DNA of 64,000 nt, from the NCBI GenBank assembly GCA_963784425.1, contig CAWARM010000014.1, positions 107,094 through 171,093 of the forward strand, in the 5' to 3' direction. The notes beneath the pieces were generated by a model. That model made no database searches. It was not told where the DNA came from and worked only from the letters and a program-made list of their open reading frames with translations. This document shows, piece after piece, positions 19,834 to 28,384 of the stretch. The first letter of the stretch is position 1. Every line of letters starts with the position of its first letter. The translations under genes and the position numbers were made by a program. Origin of the DNA: SHZL01 sp963784425. GTDB taxonomy: Bacteria > Pseudomonadota > Gammaproteobacteria > Xanthomonadales > SZUA-36.

Positions 19834-20478
19834 ATGGTCGTAACAGGAAAGAGTTTCTTGAAAAGTGACATGCGGTGGGCTGGCTTGGTACTCTTCGCTT
19901 TGATGACGGCCTGCGCCAGGGAAGCGCCTGCACCTGCGCCGGTAACGCCGTCGGAATCTGTGCAACCCGCGTTTCCGATGACGGTGTATGCACCTGGAGA
20001 AGAAGTTCTCGCAACGGAAGTGATACCTGCGCCCGGCGGTGAGGTCGTGTTGCCGACGGCGAAAGACAAGACGCTGTTATACGAGCAATACACCTACGCG
20101 CCGGTGCGCAGAGCCGGCGACTTTGTATTCCTGTCGGGTGTTGTTGCAGGTGCCGCGCCGGGCGAAAGCACAGATGTCGAGGCATTCAAGGGGCAGTTGC
20201 GGCGTACGTGGCAGATCATCGATCGCAACCTGACGGCGGCCGGTGCCAGCCTGGCGGATATCGTCGAAATCGAGTCGTTTCACGTGTTCGGCAGTTCTAG
20301 TTTTTCCGGCGACGCCACCGCCCATCTCACAGCCATGATCGAGGTGAAGAATGAGTTCGTGAAGCCGCCCTACCCCACCTGGACCGTCATCGGCGTGACG
20401 ACGCTGGCGGAGCAGGGCGCGTTGGTCGAAATCAAAGTCACCGCGTATGCACCCCAAAAAGGGGACGGGGCAAATTAA
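19834..20478 (+). CDS. RidA/YjgF-like lipoprotein
   Basis: GAGAGG eight bases before the ATG at 19834 supports this start; an internal ATG at 19870 would give a tighter signal peptide (MRWAGLVLFALMTAC). The signal ends in a lipobox-like LMTAC, so lipidation is likely. After a proline/alanine-rich linker, residues from about 85 form a RidA-type domain (GDFVFLSGVVAG, QIIDRNLTAAGASLADIVEIE). Cytosolic RidA proteins hydrolyse reactive imines; an envelope-anchored version is unusual and its substrate is unknown. The last residues GDGAN and stop come from palindrome family B. Confidence 0.75.
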   Translation: MVVTGKSFLKSDMRWAGLVLFALMTACAREAPAPAPVTPSESVQPAFPMTVYAPGEEVLATEVIPAPGGEVVLPTAKDKTLLYEQYTYAPVRRAGDFVFLSGVVAGAAPGESTDVEAFKGQLRRTWQIIDRNLTAAGASLADIVEIESFHVFGSSSFSGDATAHLTAMIEVKNEFVKPPYPTWTVIGVTTLAEQGALVEIKVTAYAPQKGDGAN

Positions 20479-20502
20479 ATTTGCTTAATTCCCCCCTTCC
20501 CT
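20461..20502. repeat. Palindromic repeat family B, copy 2, degraded
   Basis: The left arm GGGGACGGGGCAAATTAA is intact; the right arm is degenerate (TTAATTCCCCCCTTCCC). It ends the RidA-like gene with GDGAN-stop and may still form a weak hairpin. Confidence 0.75.
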
Positions 20503-20588
20503 TTTTCGCCTTTTTCGTCCCTTTTTTCACTATCCCGGCCATTGACCCCGGCTTCCAGACAAACCCGGGTTGAGCCTTTCAACTTGGT

Positions 20589-20602
20589 TTGACCTGAGTC
20601 AA
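20589..20602. promoter_or_regulatory. FNR/ANR-like operator upstream of decaheme cytochrome
   Basis: TTGACCTGAGTCAA is an inverted repeat (TTGAC-N4-GTCAA) close to the FNR/ANR consensus TTGAT-N4-ATCAA. It lies 92 bases before the cytochrome ATG. Anaerobic activation by an FNR-family regulator is inferred; no promoter start was mapped. Confidence 0.55.
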
Positions 20603-20693
20603 GGCAGTATTTCCCGAATCCGCCACAATGAATCGTCAAAAATTCCCCAAACTTTTTTGGGTATTGGATTTTAGACGAATGGAGGAGTCCGGA

Positions 20694-22928
20694 ATGAAGC
20701 AACAATTCACAAAAAGAACGATCTTGTGGCAGTTTGCGCTCAGTCTGACCCTACTGATGAGTTCCAGTTTAAGCATGGCAGTCAGCACGGATCCGTCGGG
20801 CGGCAAGAACTACACAACCAAAGACAAGGAATACTACCTCACTGCCGATGAACTCTTGTTCATCAGGCCCGGCCTGGACCTGGAGGTCATTGACATCTTG
20901 ATTCCGGTTGACCTCCGTCCCTTAGTCACTTTTTCAATCAAGGACCCCGGTGGTTTGCCACTGGATATCAACGGCGTTTACACACCCGGACCGGTGGACA
21001 TGCGGTTCACGCTGACCTATATCCCGCAGGGCGAGGAACAGAAAGTCAGGTTGACCATCGATACCACGGATGTGGGCGGTACCTTCACGGCACTCGGCGA
21101 CGGTGTGTATACCTACAAGTTCAGCACGATACTTCCCGACACCTACGACCCGGATGCTACGCACACGCTTGGCGTTTCTGGCCGTCGTGATTTGCGGGAG
21201 TTCGGTTTGGAGCGCTACTCGGATAACGTCGTGCACAATTTTGTTCCATCCGGCACTAACGATCCTCTTCCGCGCGATGTCGTGACCACAGAAACCTGCA
21301 ATGGCCGTTGTCACGACCCGTTGGAGATGCACGGCGGGCGTTACCTGGAAACTGGCATGTGCACCCAGTGCCATAACCCCGGGCTGGTTGACGAAGCAAC
21401 GGGATTGAGCTTCAGCTTCAACGTTCTCATTCACAGGGTACACAAGGGATTGGAAGCTTACCCGGCAGCACTGAACGACTGCGAAACCTGCCACACCGGC
21501 GGCACCCCAACAAAGAACTTCCCGCTGGTCGCCAACCCCAATCCGGCGACGGTGTGTGATGCCAGCGGTTACGGCAGCACGTTGCTGAGCTGGGGCGATC
21601 TCAATCAGTTTGACATTCACGTGGGTGCTCCCGACGGATCGGTATTTGCCAGTGCCAACGGCGCAGGCGAACAAGCAACCGGAAAGTGGGTTAACAACGG
21701 CACCAAGTTTTTCCTGGTCGATAAATCCACCGGTGCGACAGTCCAGCAACTTGAGGTGAATACCACGGTGCTGGGATGCCTGGGTAACGCCCCCAGCACG
21801 TTCAGAGGCCTTGCCGGTGCACAACATACCAATTGGCTGGATCATCCCTCCAGCCTGGTGTGCACGTCATGTCACGACGACGTGGACTTCGCAACAGGCG
21901 AAGGTCATCCGGGTGGCCCCCAGGCAGACGACAGCAAATGTGGCAATTGCCACAAGCCAGAGGGCAGTGAATTTGGCCGGTCCGTTCGCGGTTCGCACAC
22001 GCTGGTCGCCAACTCGGCACAGTTACCGGGTGTCCTGGTGAATATCCTGCAGGTAACCAACACCAGTCCTGGCAGCAAGCCGACCGTCAAGTTCACCTTG
22101 AGCAGCAAAGACGGTGCGCTTGGCCCGCAATTTCTGGATCGGCTCAGATTCTCAATCGCCGGGCCGAATACAGATTTCAGCTTCTACGCCCAGGAGACGG
22201 TGGCAGGGTGGGATTTGGTCAGGGACGGCGATGCCTGGGCCTATCAGTTCAATACCCCACTTCCAGCGAACGCGACAGGTTCCTATAGCGTCGGTGTCGA
22301 GGGCCGCAGAAATGTTCTGATCGATATGGGAGGTGACGAGCCATCCAGCCAGCGCGACATGGCGGAAAATTACACCTTTGCATTTGCAGTGACTGATGAT
22401 GTGGCCGTTCCACGGCGCATGGTGGTCGATGATTACAAGTGTGAGGGCTGTCACCGCAACCTGGCCCTGCACGGCGGCAACCGCCATAACCCGCAGTACT
22501 GCGTAACCTGCCATCAGCCTGATTTGATCGCAGAAGCGGAGGGCAAGCCATCCCAGTCCGTGCACTTCAAGTACATGATCCATAAGATCCACAGAGGTGC
22601 GGAACTGGAGAAGGGCTATGTCATACCCGGTAGCAGAGGTGATACCGATTTCGCCGACGTCGAGTTTCCCGGTGATCTGCGCAATTGCGAGACTTGCCAC
22701 GTAAACGGCTCTGAGCAGATACCGCTGCCCGATGGATTGCTGGCCACGGTTACTCCGCAGGAGTTATGGAGTCCAATGGAACCGATTGCTGCGGCCTGCC
22801 TGGCCTGCCACGACAGCGACGATGCAGCCAAACATGCATTTGCCAACACAACTGTCTTTGGCGAGTCCTGCGGGAACTGTCATGGGGAGGATAAGACGTA
22901 TTCCGTAGACAAGGTGCACGCGCACTAA
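20694..22928 (+). CDS. OmcA/MtrC-family decaheme c-type cytochrome
   Basis: ATG at 20694 has GGAGG nine bases upstream and opens a Sec signal peptide (hydrophobic FALSLTLLMSSSLSMA). Ten heme sites are visible: nine CXXCH (CTQCH, CETCH, CTSCH, CGNCH, CEGCH, CVTCH, CETCH, CLACH, CGNCH) and one CX3CH (CNGRCH, the first). The arrangement of beta domains separating two heme groups, with VHNFVPSG and HKIHRG, fits OmcA/MtrC proteins that pass electrons to extracellular acceptors. No lipobox is evident, and no MtrA/MtrB partners occur in the window, so electron entry and surface location are uncertain. An FNR-like box upstream suggests low-oxygen expression. A strong terminator follows. Confidence 0.92.
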   Translation: MKQQFTKRTILWQFALSLTLLMSSSLSMAVSTDPSGGKNYTTKDKEYYLTADELLFIRPGLDLEVIDILIPVDLRPLVTFSIKDPGGLPLDINGVYTPGPVDMRFTLTYIPQGEEQKVRLTIDTTDVGGTFTALGDGVYTYKFSTILPDTYDPDATHTLGVSGRRDLREFGLERYSDNVVHNFVPSGTNDPLPRDVVTTETCNGRCHDPLEMHGGRYLETGMCTQCHNPGLVDEATGLSFSFNVLIHRVHKGLEAYPAALNDCETCHTGGTPTKNFPLVANPNPATVCDASGYGSTLLSWGDLNQFDIHVGAPDGSVFASANGAGEQATGKWVNNGTKFFLVDKSTGATVQQLEVNTTVLGCLGNAPSTFRGLAGAQHTNWLDHPSSLVCTSCHDDVDFATGEGHPGGPQADDSKCGNCHKPEGSEFGRSVRGSHTLVANSAQLPGVLVNILQVTNTSPGSKPTVKFTLSSKDGALGPQFLDRLRFSIAGPNTDFSFYAQETVAGWDLVRDGDAWAYQFNTPLPANATGSYSVGVEGRRNVLIDMGGDEPSSQRDMAENYTFAFAVTDDVAVPRRMVVDDYKCEGCHRNLALHGGNRHNPQYCVTCHQPDLIAEAEGKPSQSVHFKYMIHKIHRGAELEKGYVIPGSRGDTDFADVEFPGDLRNCETCHVNGSEQIPLPDGLLATVTPQELWSPMEPIAAACLACHDSDDAAKHAFANTTVFGESCGNCHGEDKTYSVDKVHAH

Positions 22929-22951
22929 ACTTCGGGCCATCAGGCCTTCAC

Positions 22952-22989
22952 GGGTGCAGGATAGTTGATCATCCTGCACCCATTTTTTG
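22952..22989 (+). terminator. Rho-independent terminator after decaheme cytochrome
   Basis: An 11-base perfect stem (GGGTGCAGGAT / ATCCTGCACCC) with an eight-base loop is followed by ATTTTTTG. It lies 24 bases after the cytochrome stop codon. Confidence 0.9.
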
Positions 22990-23126
22990 CGGTTTAATCT
23001 CGCTGCCAATCCCCCGCTGAAGTGCAGGTGGTGTAGTATCAAACAAATACGCATAGCCGCTTAAGAAGGGTCAACAAGGCGGTCTGCCGTTGTCGGGGTT
23101 TTCTTTACTGGAAATGGAGACTACAA

Positions 23127-23732
23127 ATGCAGTTACGCAAGCACACGTTTGGCCTGCTGGCCATGGTTCTCTTCCTGGCGAATCCTGTTCTTGCCCAGAA
23201 CGCAGGTAAAGGGGCCCCCGAGAATGAAGCGGCAATGGCAAAAGCCCTTGAAGTTGCCATGACACCGGGCGATGGACAGAAAAGACTCGCGCCCATGATC
23301 GGTACTTTCGACGTCAAGATCAGGACCTGGGTCTCCGCCAATAGCACGCCCGTTGAATCCACCGCAAGCATGGTCAGTGCCTGGGTTCTGGGTGGGCGCT
23401 ATGTCCAATCCATGTTGGTAGGTGCGGTTGGCGGCGAACCGTTCAATGGGATTGGCTACATCGGCTATGACAACGTATCCAAAATCTACCAGACGGCCTG
23501 GATGGATACTGGAAGTACCGGCATGATTTGGTACACCGGCAGTTTTGATGAGTCCGGCACAACTGCAACAATGAGGGCGTCGGTCCCGGATCCACTCACT
23601 GCCAAGCCGACTCCGCTTGAGTTACGCATGTCCGTCGAGCCGAACGGTGATCATGTGACAGAGATATGGGGGCAAGGCCTCGGTACCGAAATGTTCAGGT
23701 TGATGGAACTCAAGTACACCAAAACCAAATGA
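23127..23732 (+). CDS. Exported DUF1579-family protein
   Basis: The product starts with a Sec signal (MQLRKHTFGLLAMVLFLA, cleavage near VLAQ) and continues as a DUF1579 domain: LAPMIGTFDVKIRTW, VSAWVLGGRYVQS, FNGIGYIGYDNVSKIYQTAWMD. The family is a small beta-barrel of unknown function, often periplasmic. TGGAGA 11 bases before the ATG serves as ribosome-binding site. It is followed after 26 bases by the SHOCT protein gene, probably cotranscribed. It is separated from the cytochrome by a strong terminator, so it should have its own promoter in 22990-23126. Confidence 0.82.
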   Translation: MQLRKHTFGLLAMVLFLANPVLAQNAGKGAPENEAAMAKALEVAMTPGDGQKRLAPMIGTFDVKIRTWVSANSTPVESTASMVSAWVLGGRYVQSMLVGAVGGEPFNGIGYIGYDNVSKIYQTAWMDTGSTGMIWYTGSFDESGTTATMRASVPDPLTAKPTPLELRMSVEPNGDHVTEIWGQGLGTEMFRLMELKYTKTK

Positions 23733-23758
23733 AACCGTCCGGACAAAGGAGACACAGA

Positions 23759-24181
23759 ATGAGCCCAATGAATTTGCGAATAAGCCGCCGGGCCAGGATC
23801 CTGCTGGTAGCGCTGGCGCTGATAACGTTTACCGAGTCCGCCTGGGCAATCCTGGGTGTCTGGCGCCGAACAGCGGTAAGGACTGCAGTGGTCGTAGGTT
23901 CCGTCGATGCTTCAGCAGCGGCAGCTAACTCCGCTGCTGCTGCCAGCGCCAATGCCAACGCAGCCGCGGAGGCTGCGGCGGCAACATCCGCCCAGCAAGC
24001 TGCCGCGGCGTCCGCTGCGTCTGCCCAGCAGGCCGCAGCGGCGGCGACGTCTGCCGCGAATCCACCGCAAACGCCAGAGCAGAAACTGGCTCAGCTACAG
24101 TCGCTTTACGATCAGAAGTTGATCAGTGAAAGCGATTACGAGGCGGCAAAAACGAAAATTCTCGACCAAATGACACAGTGA
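23759..24181 (+). CDS. Exported alanine-rich SHOCT-domain protein
   Basis: AAAGGAG lies eight bases before ATG 23759. The 140-residue product has a basic N-terminus and hydrophobic segment (RRARILLVALALITFTESAWA), then a low-complexity alanine/serine tract of about 60 residues (AAASANANAAAEAAAATSAQ and similar), then a C-terminal SHOCT motif (EQKLAQLQSLYDQKLISESD). SHOCT is a short oligomerisation-type motif. The alanine tract could be a helical stalk or wall-spanning linker. The function is unknown; cotranscription with the DUF1579 gene is likely. A family B palindrome follows as terminator. Confidence 0.78.
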   Translation: MSPMNLRISRRARILLVALALITFTESAWAILGVWRRTAVRTAVVVGSVDASAAAANSAAAASANANAAAEAAAATSAQQAAAASAASAQQAAAAATSAANPPQTPEQKLAQLQSLYDQKLISESDYEAAKTKILDQMTQ

Positions 24182-24192
24182 GACGTGCAAAA

Positions 24193-24240
24193 GGGGACGG
24201 GGCAAATTAAGCAAATTTAATTTGCCCCGTCCCCTTTTTT
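24193..24240. repeat. Palindromic repeat family B, copy 3, bidirectional terminator
   Basis: The arms GGGGACGGGGCAAATTAA and TTAATTTGCCCCGTCCCC (24193-24234) pair perfectly around a six-base centre. AAAA precedes and TTTTTT follows, the layout of a two-way terminator between the convergent SHOCT and GMC genes. The right arm encodes GDGAN-stop of the GMC oxidoreductase on the minus strand. Confidence 0.9.
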
Positions 24241-25839
24241 GTGGAGTCGGGCATCGAGGTGCTCGGCCAGCCGCAACGACAGGGCGGCGATGGTCAGCGT
24301 GGGATTGGCCCAGCCGCTGGTGCTGAATACGGAACTGCCTGCAATGAACAGGTTTTCGTAACCGAACACCTGGCAGTCGGCGTTGACCACGCCGCTGGCC
24401 GGCTCAGAGCTCATGCGCGTCGTGCCGATGTGGTGGTAACCCGCGATCGGGTGGTTGCCGACGGTTGGGTCCAGCGGCCACTGTGGCTCCGGATTCGCCA
24501 GCCATTCACTGGCTTCCAGCGTACCGAGCCCCAGCCGACGCAACTCGGCATCGAAGGTTTGCGTGAATACACGCGCGCTGTGCTTGTCCGCCTCGGTCAG
24601 CTGCCAATCGAGATCGGCGCGGAAATTTCCCAGCGCATCGCGTTCGTTGGAGAGCCGCACGCGGCTGTCCGGGTTCGGCGCCTGCTCTCCGCGCACGATC
24701 AGGTAGAGCCCGCTCTTGCCCATGCGGGCGCGCAGTTCTTCAAATTTGCTGCGCAGCTCGCGATGAAACCAGGCACGCACGGCACGATAGGCATGATCCA
24801 GCGCGCGTCCGCGGCGATTGGGTGAGATTCCGTGCTTGAGGTTCTGATAAATGCGGTTGCCGAGCGCCACGCCCAGTCTGGGTGGGCGCTGCAGCTTGAA
24901 GGTCACGACGCTGTTCAAGGCGCGGGCGGCACGTTGGGTGGCATCAGCCAGGCGCAGCACCGGCGCAAGTGGTGGCCCGGAAGCCATGAAGCGTTTCTGG
25001 AAGGCATCCCACATCGCGTAGGGCCGATCCGTATGTACCCGCCCAATCCTGCCGCACGGATGCTCCATGAAGTAACGCCCGACCTGGTCATGCCCGTTAC
25101 CCACGCCTGCCGCTTCCACGTCGTTTGAGGCCAGCAGCAGGCGCGCGTTCTCGATGGCGCCACAAGCCAGCACGTAGTGACGGGACTGCACATCGCAGGT
25201 CTTGCCATTGAGTGGACGAACCACGATATGCCGGATCGTGCGCGCGTCTGCACCAGCCTGCAGATGTATAGCGTTGGCGTGCAGCAGGATACGCACGTTT
25301 GGAGATTCAATCAGATCCTTGCTGCGTGCCACGCCGAAGCGTTCAGCCCGCTCGTCGAAGCGCCACAGGCCGGTAGTGAGTCGATCGGGATCAAAGCCAT
25401 GCGCAGCGACACCGAGTTCTGCCCAGATATCGTGTTCGTAGTTGAACTCGCCGAGTTCGAATTGCTCGTGTGCCACGCGGTAGTACGGATCGAGGTCCGT
25501 GCGGTTGATTGGCCAGCCACTGTGCGGCACCCAGTCGCGGCGTTCAAAATCGATGGGGTCGAGCAGGGCACAGCGTCCGCCCCAGATGCTGAGGGTGCCG
25601 CCAAAGAAGCGCAGGCGTGACTGGTCCAGGTCGTAATAGGGCATGCCAACGTTGGCGCCCTGGTAAAGATCCTGCGTGGCCTGTTCGAAATCAAGGCCAC
25701 CGCTTTCGAGCAGGCACACGCTGTGACCCAGTTGTGCGAGTCGCCGCGCCAGCGTAAGGCCGGCCACGCCCGCGCCGACAATGCACACATCGCTGGGCGC
25801 GAGCGCGGCATCAGCCTGTTCGCGCAGATCAATCAGCAT
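24217..25839 (-). CDS. GMC-family flavin oxidoreductase
   Basis: The Rossmann FAD site is VCIVGAGVAGLTLARRL at about residues 18-34; LRFFGGTLSIWGGRCALLDP follows, and the C-terminus carries HHIGTTRMSSEPASGVVNAD and NLFIAGSSVFSTSGWANPTL, the conserved active-site and FAD region of the GMC family (glucose or choline dehydrogenase-like). It should oxidise an alcohol, often on a sugar. Its first seven bases overlap the end of the asparagine synthetase gene, so the two are translated together. The tail KKGDGAN comes from palindrome family B. The substrate is unknown; cell-surface saccharide chemistry is a fair guess given the neighbours. Confidence 0.88.
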   Translation of the reverse strand: MLIDLREQADAALAPSDVCIVGAGVAGLTLARRLAQLGHSVCLLESGGLDFEQATQDLYQGANVGMPYYDLDQSRLRFFGGTLSIWGGRCALLDPIDFERRDWVPHSGWPINRTDLDPYYRVAHEQFELGEFNYEHDIWAELGVAAHGFDPDRLTTGLWRFDERAERFGVARSKDLIESPNVRILLHANAIHLQAGADARTIRHIVVRPLNGKTCDVQSRHYVLACGAIENARLLLASNDVEAAGVGNGHDQVGRYFMEHPCGRIGRVHTDRPYAMWDAFQKRFMASGPPLAPVLRLADATQRAARALNSVVTFKLQRPPRLGVALGNRIYQNLKHGISPNRRGRALDHAYRAVRAWFHRELRSKFEELRARMGKSGLYLIVRGEQAPNPDSRVRLSNERDALGNFRADLDWQLTEADKHSARVFTQTFDAELRRLGLGTLEASEWLANPEPQWPLDPTVGNHPIAGYHHIGTTRMSSEPASGVVNADCQVFGYENLFIAGSSVFSTSGWANPTLTIAALSLRLAEHLDARLHKKGDGAN

Positions 25840-27761
25840 AGTCCCTGGCTCACTTTATCCCCACTGTCTTTTTGGTCCTGCCACCAGCAACTGAACATGG
25901 TAATGGCATACAGAATGCGCCCGTGATTGGCCGTGCCGGCGCGATGTTCTTTGCAAATTTCGTCGACTCGCGCAGTTTCAAGATACCCCGATTGGTCCGC
26001 GCCGCTTTCATGCCAGGCAGTGCGCGCAAAATCACTGAAGTCACCCCGGAACCACTCCGCAAACGGCAGCTGAAAACCCAGTTTGCGCTTGCTGAGCAAG
26101 CCGGGCGGAAGCCAGGGCTCGATCGCCTTGCGCAGCACGTACTTACCGGCCTTGCCCTTGAGTTTCATCCCCAGCGGCATGGTGAGGCTCCAGTCGACAA
26201 ATTGATGCGAAAGGAATGGCACGCGTGCTTCCAGCGAGTGGGCCATGCTGGCGCGATCCAGGCGGTTCAGCAAGGACCCCGGCATGTGGACCGTCAGGTC
26301 AGCCAGCAGGAATTGTTGCAAGGGCGCGAGCGCATGCAGTTTGGGGGCAGAAAAATATTCCGCCTCAAGCCGGGCAAATCCGTCGGGCCCGTCCTGGCGG
26401 CTCCAGAATGCGCGATCATAAATGCGTGCGCGCAGCGCCGGAGAGGTGATCTGCGTGCCGGCAAAGAACTGTTGAAAACCGCTATCCAGCAAGGCGGCAT
26501 CACGGAATCGCCGCGCGTTCTGCTGGAAGTAGTTCCATTGCCGGAAAGAAGATTTCGGCAGCCGATCGATGAGTCCCGCCAGCGGGCCCAGTGCGCGGAT
26601 CAGTGGACGCCAGTGCTGCATGCGCAACGCGGTGCGCTGGCGCTTGTAACCGGCGAAGAGCTCATCGCCGCCTTCGCCGCAAAGCACCACCTTCACGTGT
26701 TGGGCGGCCAGGCGGGACAGGTACCAGATCGGCACGGCCGCGGTGGCCGCGCAGGGCTCGTCAAAGGATCGCTGCACGGCCGGAAACAGCTCATCCGCTG
26801 CCATGGCTTGCATGGGCAGCACAATGTGCTCGCAACCCAGGTGTTGCGCGATCTGCCGCGCCGCGGCGGTTTCGTCGATGGCGGATTGCGGAAAGCCAAT
26901 CGTGAAGGCCTTGATCGGGTGATGCGTGGAACGCGTCATCGCCGCCAGGATGGCGCCCGAGTCGACACCCCCCGAGAGAAATGCCCCAACGGGTACATCC
27001 GCCAGCATGTGCTGCTTGACGGTCTGCAGCACGCGTTCGCGTGTTTCTTCAATCCAGTCGTGCTCCGAAACCCCCTCGCGAATGCGGAAGTGCGGCTGCC
27101 AGAATGCGTGGCGCACCGTCGCGCCGGTCGGACCAATATGCAGAACATGCCCCGGTTTCAGGCTGGTGACCTGCTGAAAGATGGAACGCGGTTTTTGCAC
27201 GTGGCCGAAGCTGAAAAAATCATGCACCGCCCGCTCATCGATGTCGAACCTGTGCCCGGGGAGTACCTTGAGCGCCCTGATTTCGGAGGCAAACGCGAGG
27301 CCACCATTCTGCTGCGTAAGGTATAGCGGCTTGATGCCGAGCGGGTCCCGCGCCAGCGTCAGGGTGCGGCCAACATGGTCCCAGATGGCGACAGCGTACA
27401 TGCCCTCGAGCCGTAACCAGGCGTCATCCCGCCAGTGGACGAAACTGGCCAGCAGGGTCTCGGTGTCGCTGTGCGTGCGAAAACCGTAGCCCGCCTTGGC
27501 CAGTTCATTGCGCAGTTCCAGGTGGTTATAGATCTCGCCGTTGAATACGACTGAATAGCGCCCGTCCTGGGTAGTAATCGGCTGATGCCCGCCGTCGACA
27601 TCAATGATGGACAGGCGGCGCATGCCGAAACCGAAATCCCCATCCACCAGGTAACCGCTGTCGTCCGGCCCACGATGCACAATGCGGTCGCACTGCAAGG
27701 TGATGGTCTCGCCCGCAACCGGGCGCCCATCTCTACGATACCAACCGGCGATGCCGCACAT
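25833..27761 (-). CDS. asnB: Glutamine-hydrolysing asparagine synthetase-like amidotransferase
   Basis: The N-terminus MCGIAGWYRR exposes the catalytic Cys2 of a class II glutamine amidotransferase; IVHRGPDDSG, MRRLSIIDVDGG and VFNGEIYNHLELR belong to the same domain. The synthetase half contains the ATP-binding GAFLSGGVDSGAILAAM and CGEGGDELFAGYKR. At 642 residues it matches AsnB-type enzymes, including those attached to exopolysaccharide loci, where they may amidate sugar carboxylates rather than aspartate. The overlap with the GMC gene supports a tailoring role, but genuine asparagine synthesis cannot be excluded. Confidence 0.9.
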   Translation of the reverse strand: MCGIAGWYRRDGRPVAGETITLQCDRIVHRGPDDSGYLVDGDFGFGMRRLSIIDVDGGHQPITTQDGRYSVVFNGEIYNHLELRNELAKAGYGFRTHSDTETLLASFVHWRDDAWLRLEGMYAVAIWDHVGRTLTLARDPLGIKPLYLTQQNGGLAFASEIRALKVLPGHRFDIDERAVHDFFSFGHVQKPRSIFQQVTSLKPGHVLHIGPTGATVRHAFWQPHFRIREGVSEHDWIEETRERVLQTVKQHMLADVPVGAFLSGGVDSGAILAAMTRSTHHPIKAFTIGFPQSAIDETAAARQIAQHLGCEHIVLPMQAMAADELFPAVQRSFDEPCAATAAVPIWYLSRLAAQHVKVVLCGEGGDELFAGYKRQRTALRMQHWRPLIRALGPLAGLIDRLPKSSFRQWNYFQQNARRFRDAALLDSGFQQFFAGTQITSPALRARIYDRAFWSRQDGPDGFARLEAEYFSAPKLHALAPLQQFLLADLTVHMPGSLLNRLDRASMAHSLEARVPFLSHQFVDWSLTMPLGMKLKGKAGKYVLRKAIEPWLPPGLLSKRKLGFQLPFAEWFRGDFSDFARTAWHESGADQSGYLETARVDEICKEHRAGTANHGRILYAITMFSCWWQDQKDSGDKVSQGLC

Positions 27762-27904
27762 GGTTTAACACTCCGGTGTGGATTGGTCCGGCGCAAAGCA
27801 CAACGGCGCCACCAGGGATTCGTGCGGGAAGTATAAGATGGATTGCCGGTTTTTCACACGGCCAGGTGGGCGAGCCCGCGGCCCTGGCCTGTCGTGGCTC
27901 GCGC

Positions 27905-27916
27905 ACTTGCGCAAGT
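27905..27916. promoter_or_regulatory. Perfect 12-base palindrome in the copC promoter region
   Basis: ACTTGCGCAAGT is a perfect inverted repeat. TAATAT (27932-27937) downstream is a plausible -10, which places the palindrome over the -35 position. A copper-responsive activator or repressor site is inferred only from the copC-copD context. Confidence 0.4.
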
Positions 27917-27971
27917 AGTGTGAACAGGCGCTAATATGGCTTTCTTGTCGGTCTTTCCTTTAAGGAGTGTT

Positions 27972-28337
27972 ATGAAACGATGGATGAGGATGGTGCCGCT
28001 GGCAATCCTGGCCTTGACGATGGCCTCCCCGGTCGCGGCGCACACCAGTATGGAACGGTCGGTGCCTGCGGCCGACAGCACGGTGGTGGTGTCGCCACCC
28101 CGCCTGACGCTGTGGTTCAGCGAACGCCTTGAGCCCGCTTTCAGCAAAGTCCAGGTGCTGAATCCGGAGGGCAAACAAGTCGATAAGGACGATGCGCAGG
28201 TTGATCCTGACGACGGCAAGCAGATCGGTGTTTCCCTGCCGGAACTCGCGGCCGGCACCTACCATGTGCACTGGCGGGTGCTGTCAGTGGACTCCCACGT
28301 CAATGAGGGCGATTTCACGTTTGATGTGCGTCCCTAG
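27972..28337 (+). CDS. copC: CopC-domain copper-binding periplasmic protein
   Basis: AAGGAG lies seven bases before the ATG at 27972. A Sec signal (LAILALTMASPVAA) precedes mature AHTSMERSVPAADSTV, so the N-terminal histidine used by CopC for copper(II) is present; WFSERLEP, YHVHWRVLSVDSHVNEGDFTF supplies the other conserved ligand region (Asp, His). The 121-residue size is typical. It carries copper in the periplasm for the CopD membrane partner, which follows after 47 bases. Confidence 0.92.
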   Translation: MKRWMRMVPLAILALTMASPVAAHTSMERSVPAADSTVVVSPPRLTLWFSERLEPAFSKVQVLNPEGKQVDKDDAQVDPDDGKQIGVSLPELAAGTYHVHWRVLSVDSHVNEGDFTFDVRP

Positions 28338-28384
28338 TGGCCTGAGACAGAGCAATCGCAAGCCTTGATGCCGCCCTCATTGCA

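Noticed and set aside
25872..27326. 484-codon open frame on the plus strand
   Set aside because: It is antisense to the asparagine synthetase gene and has no recognisable domain.
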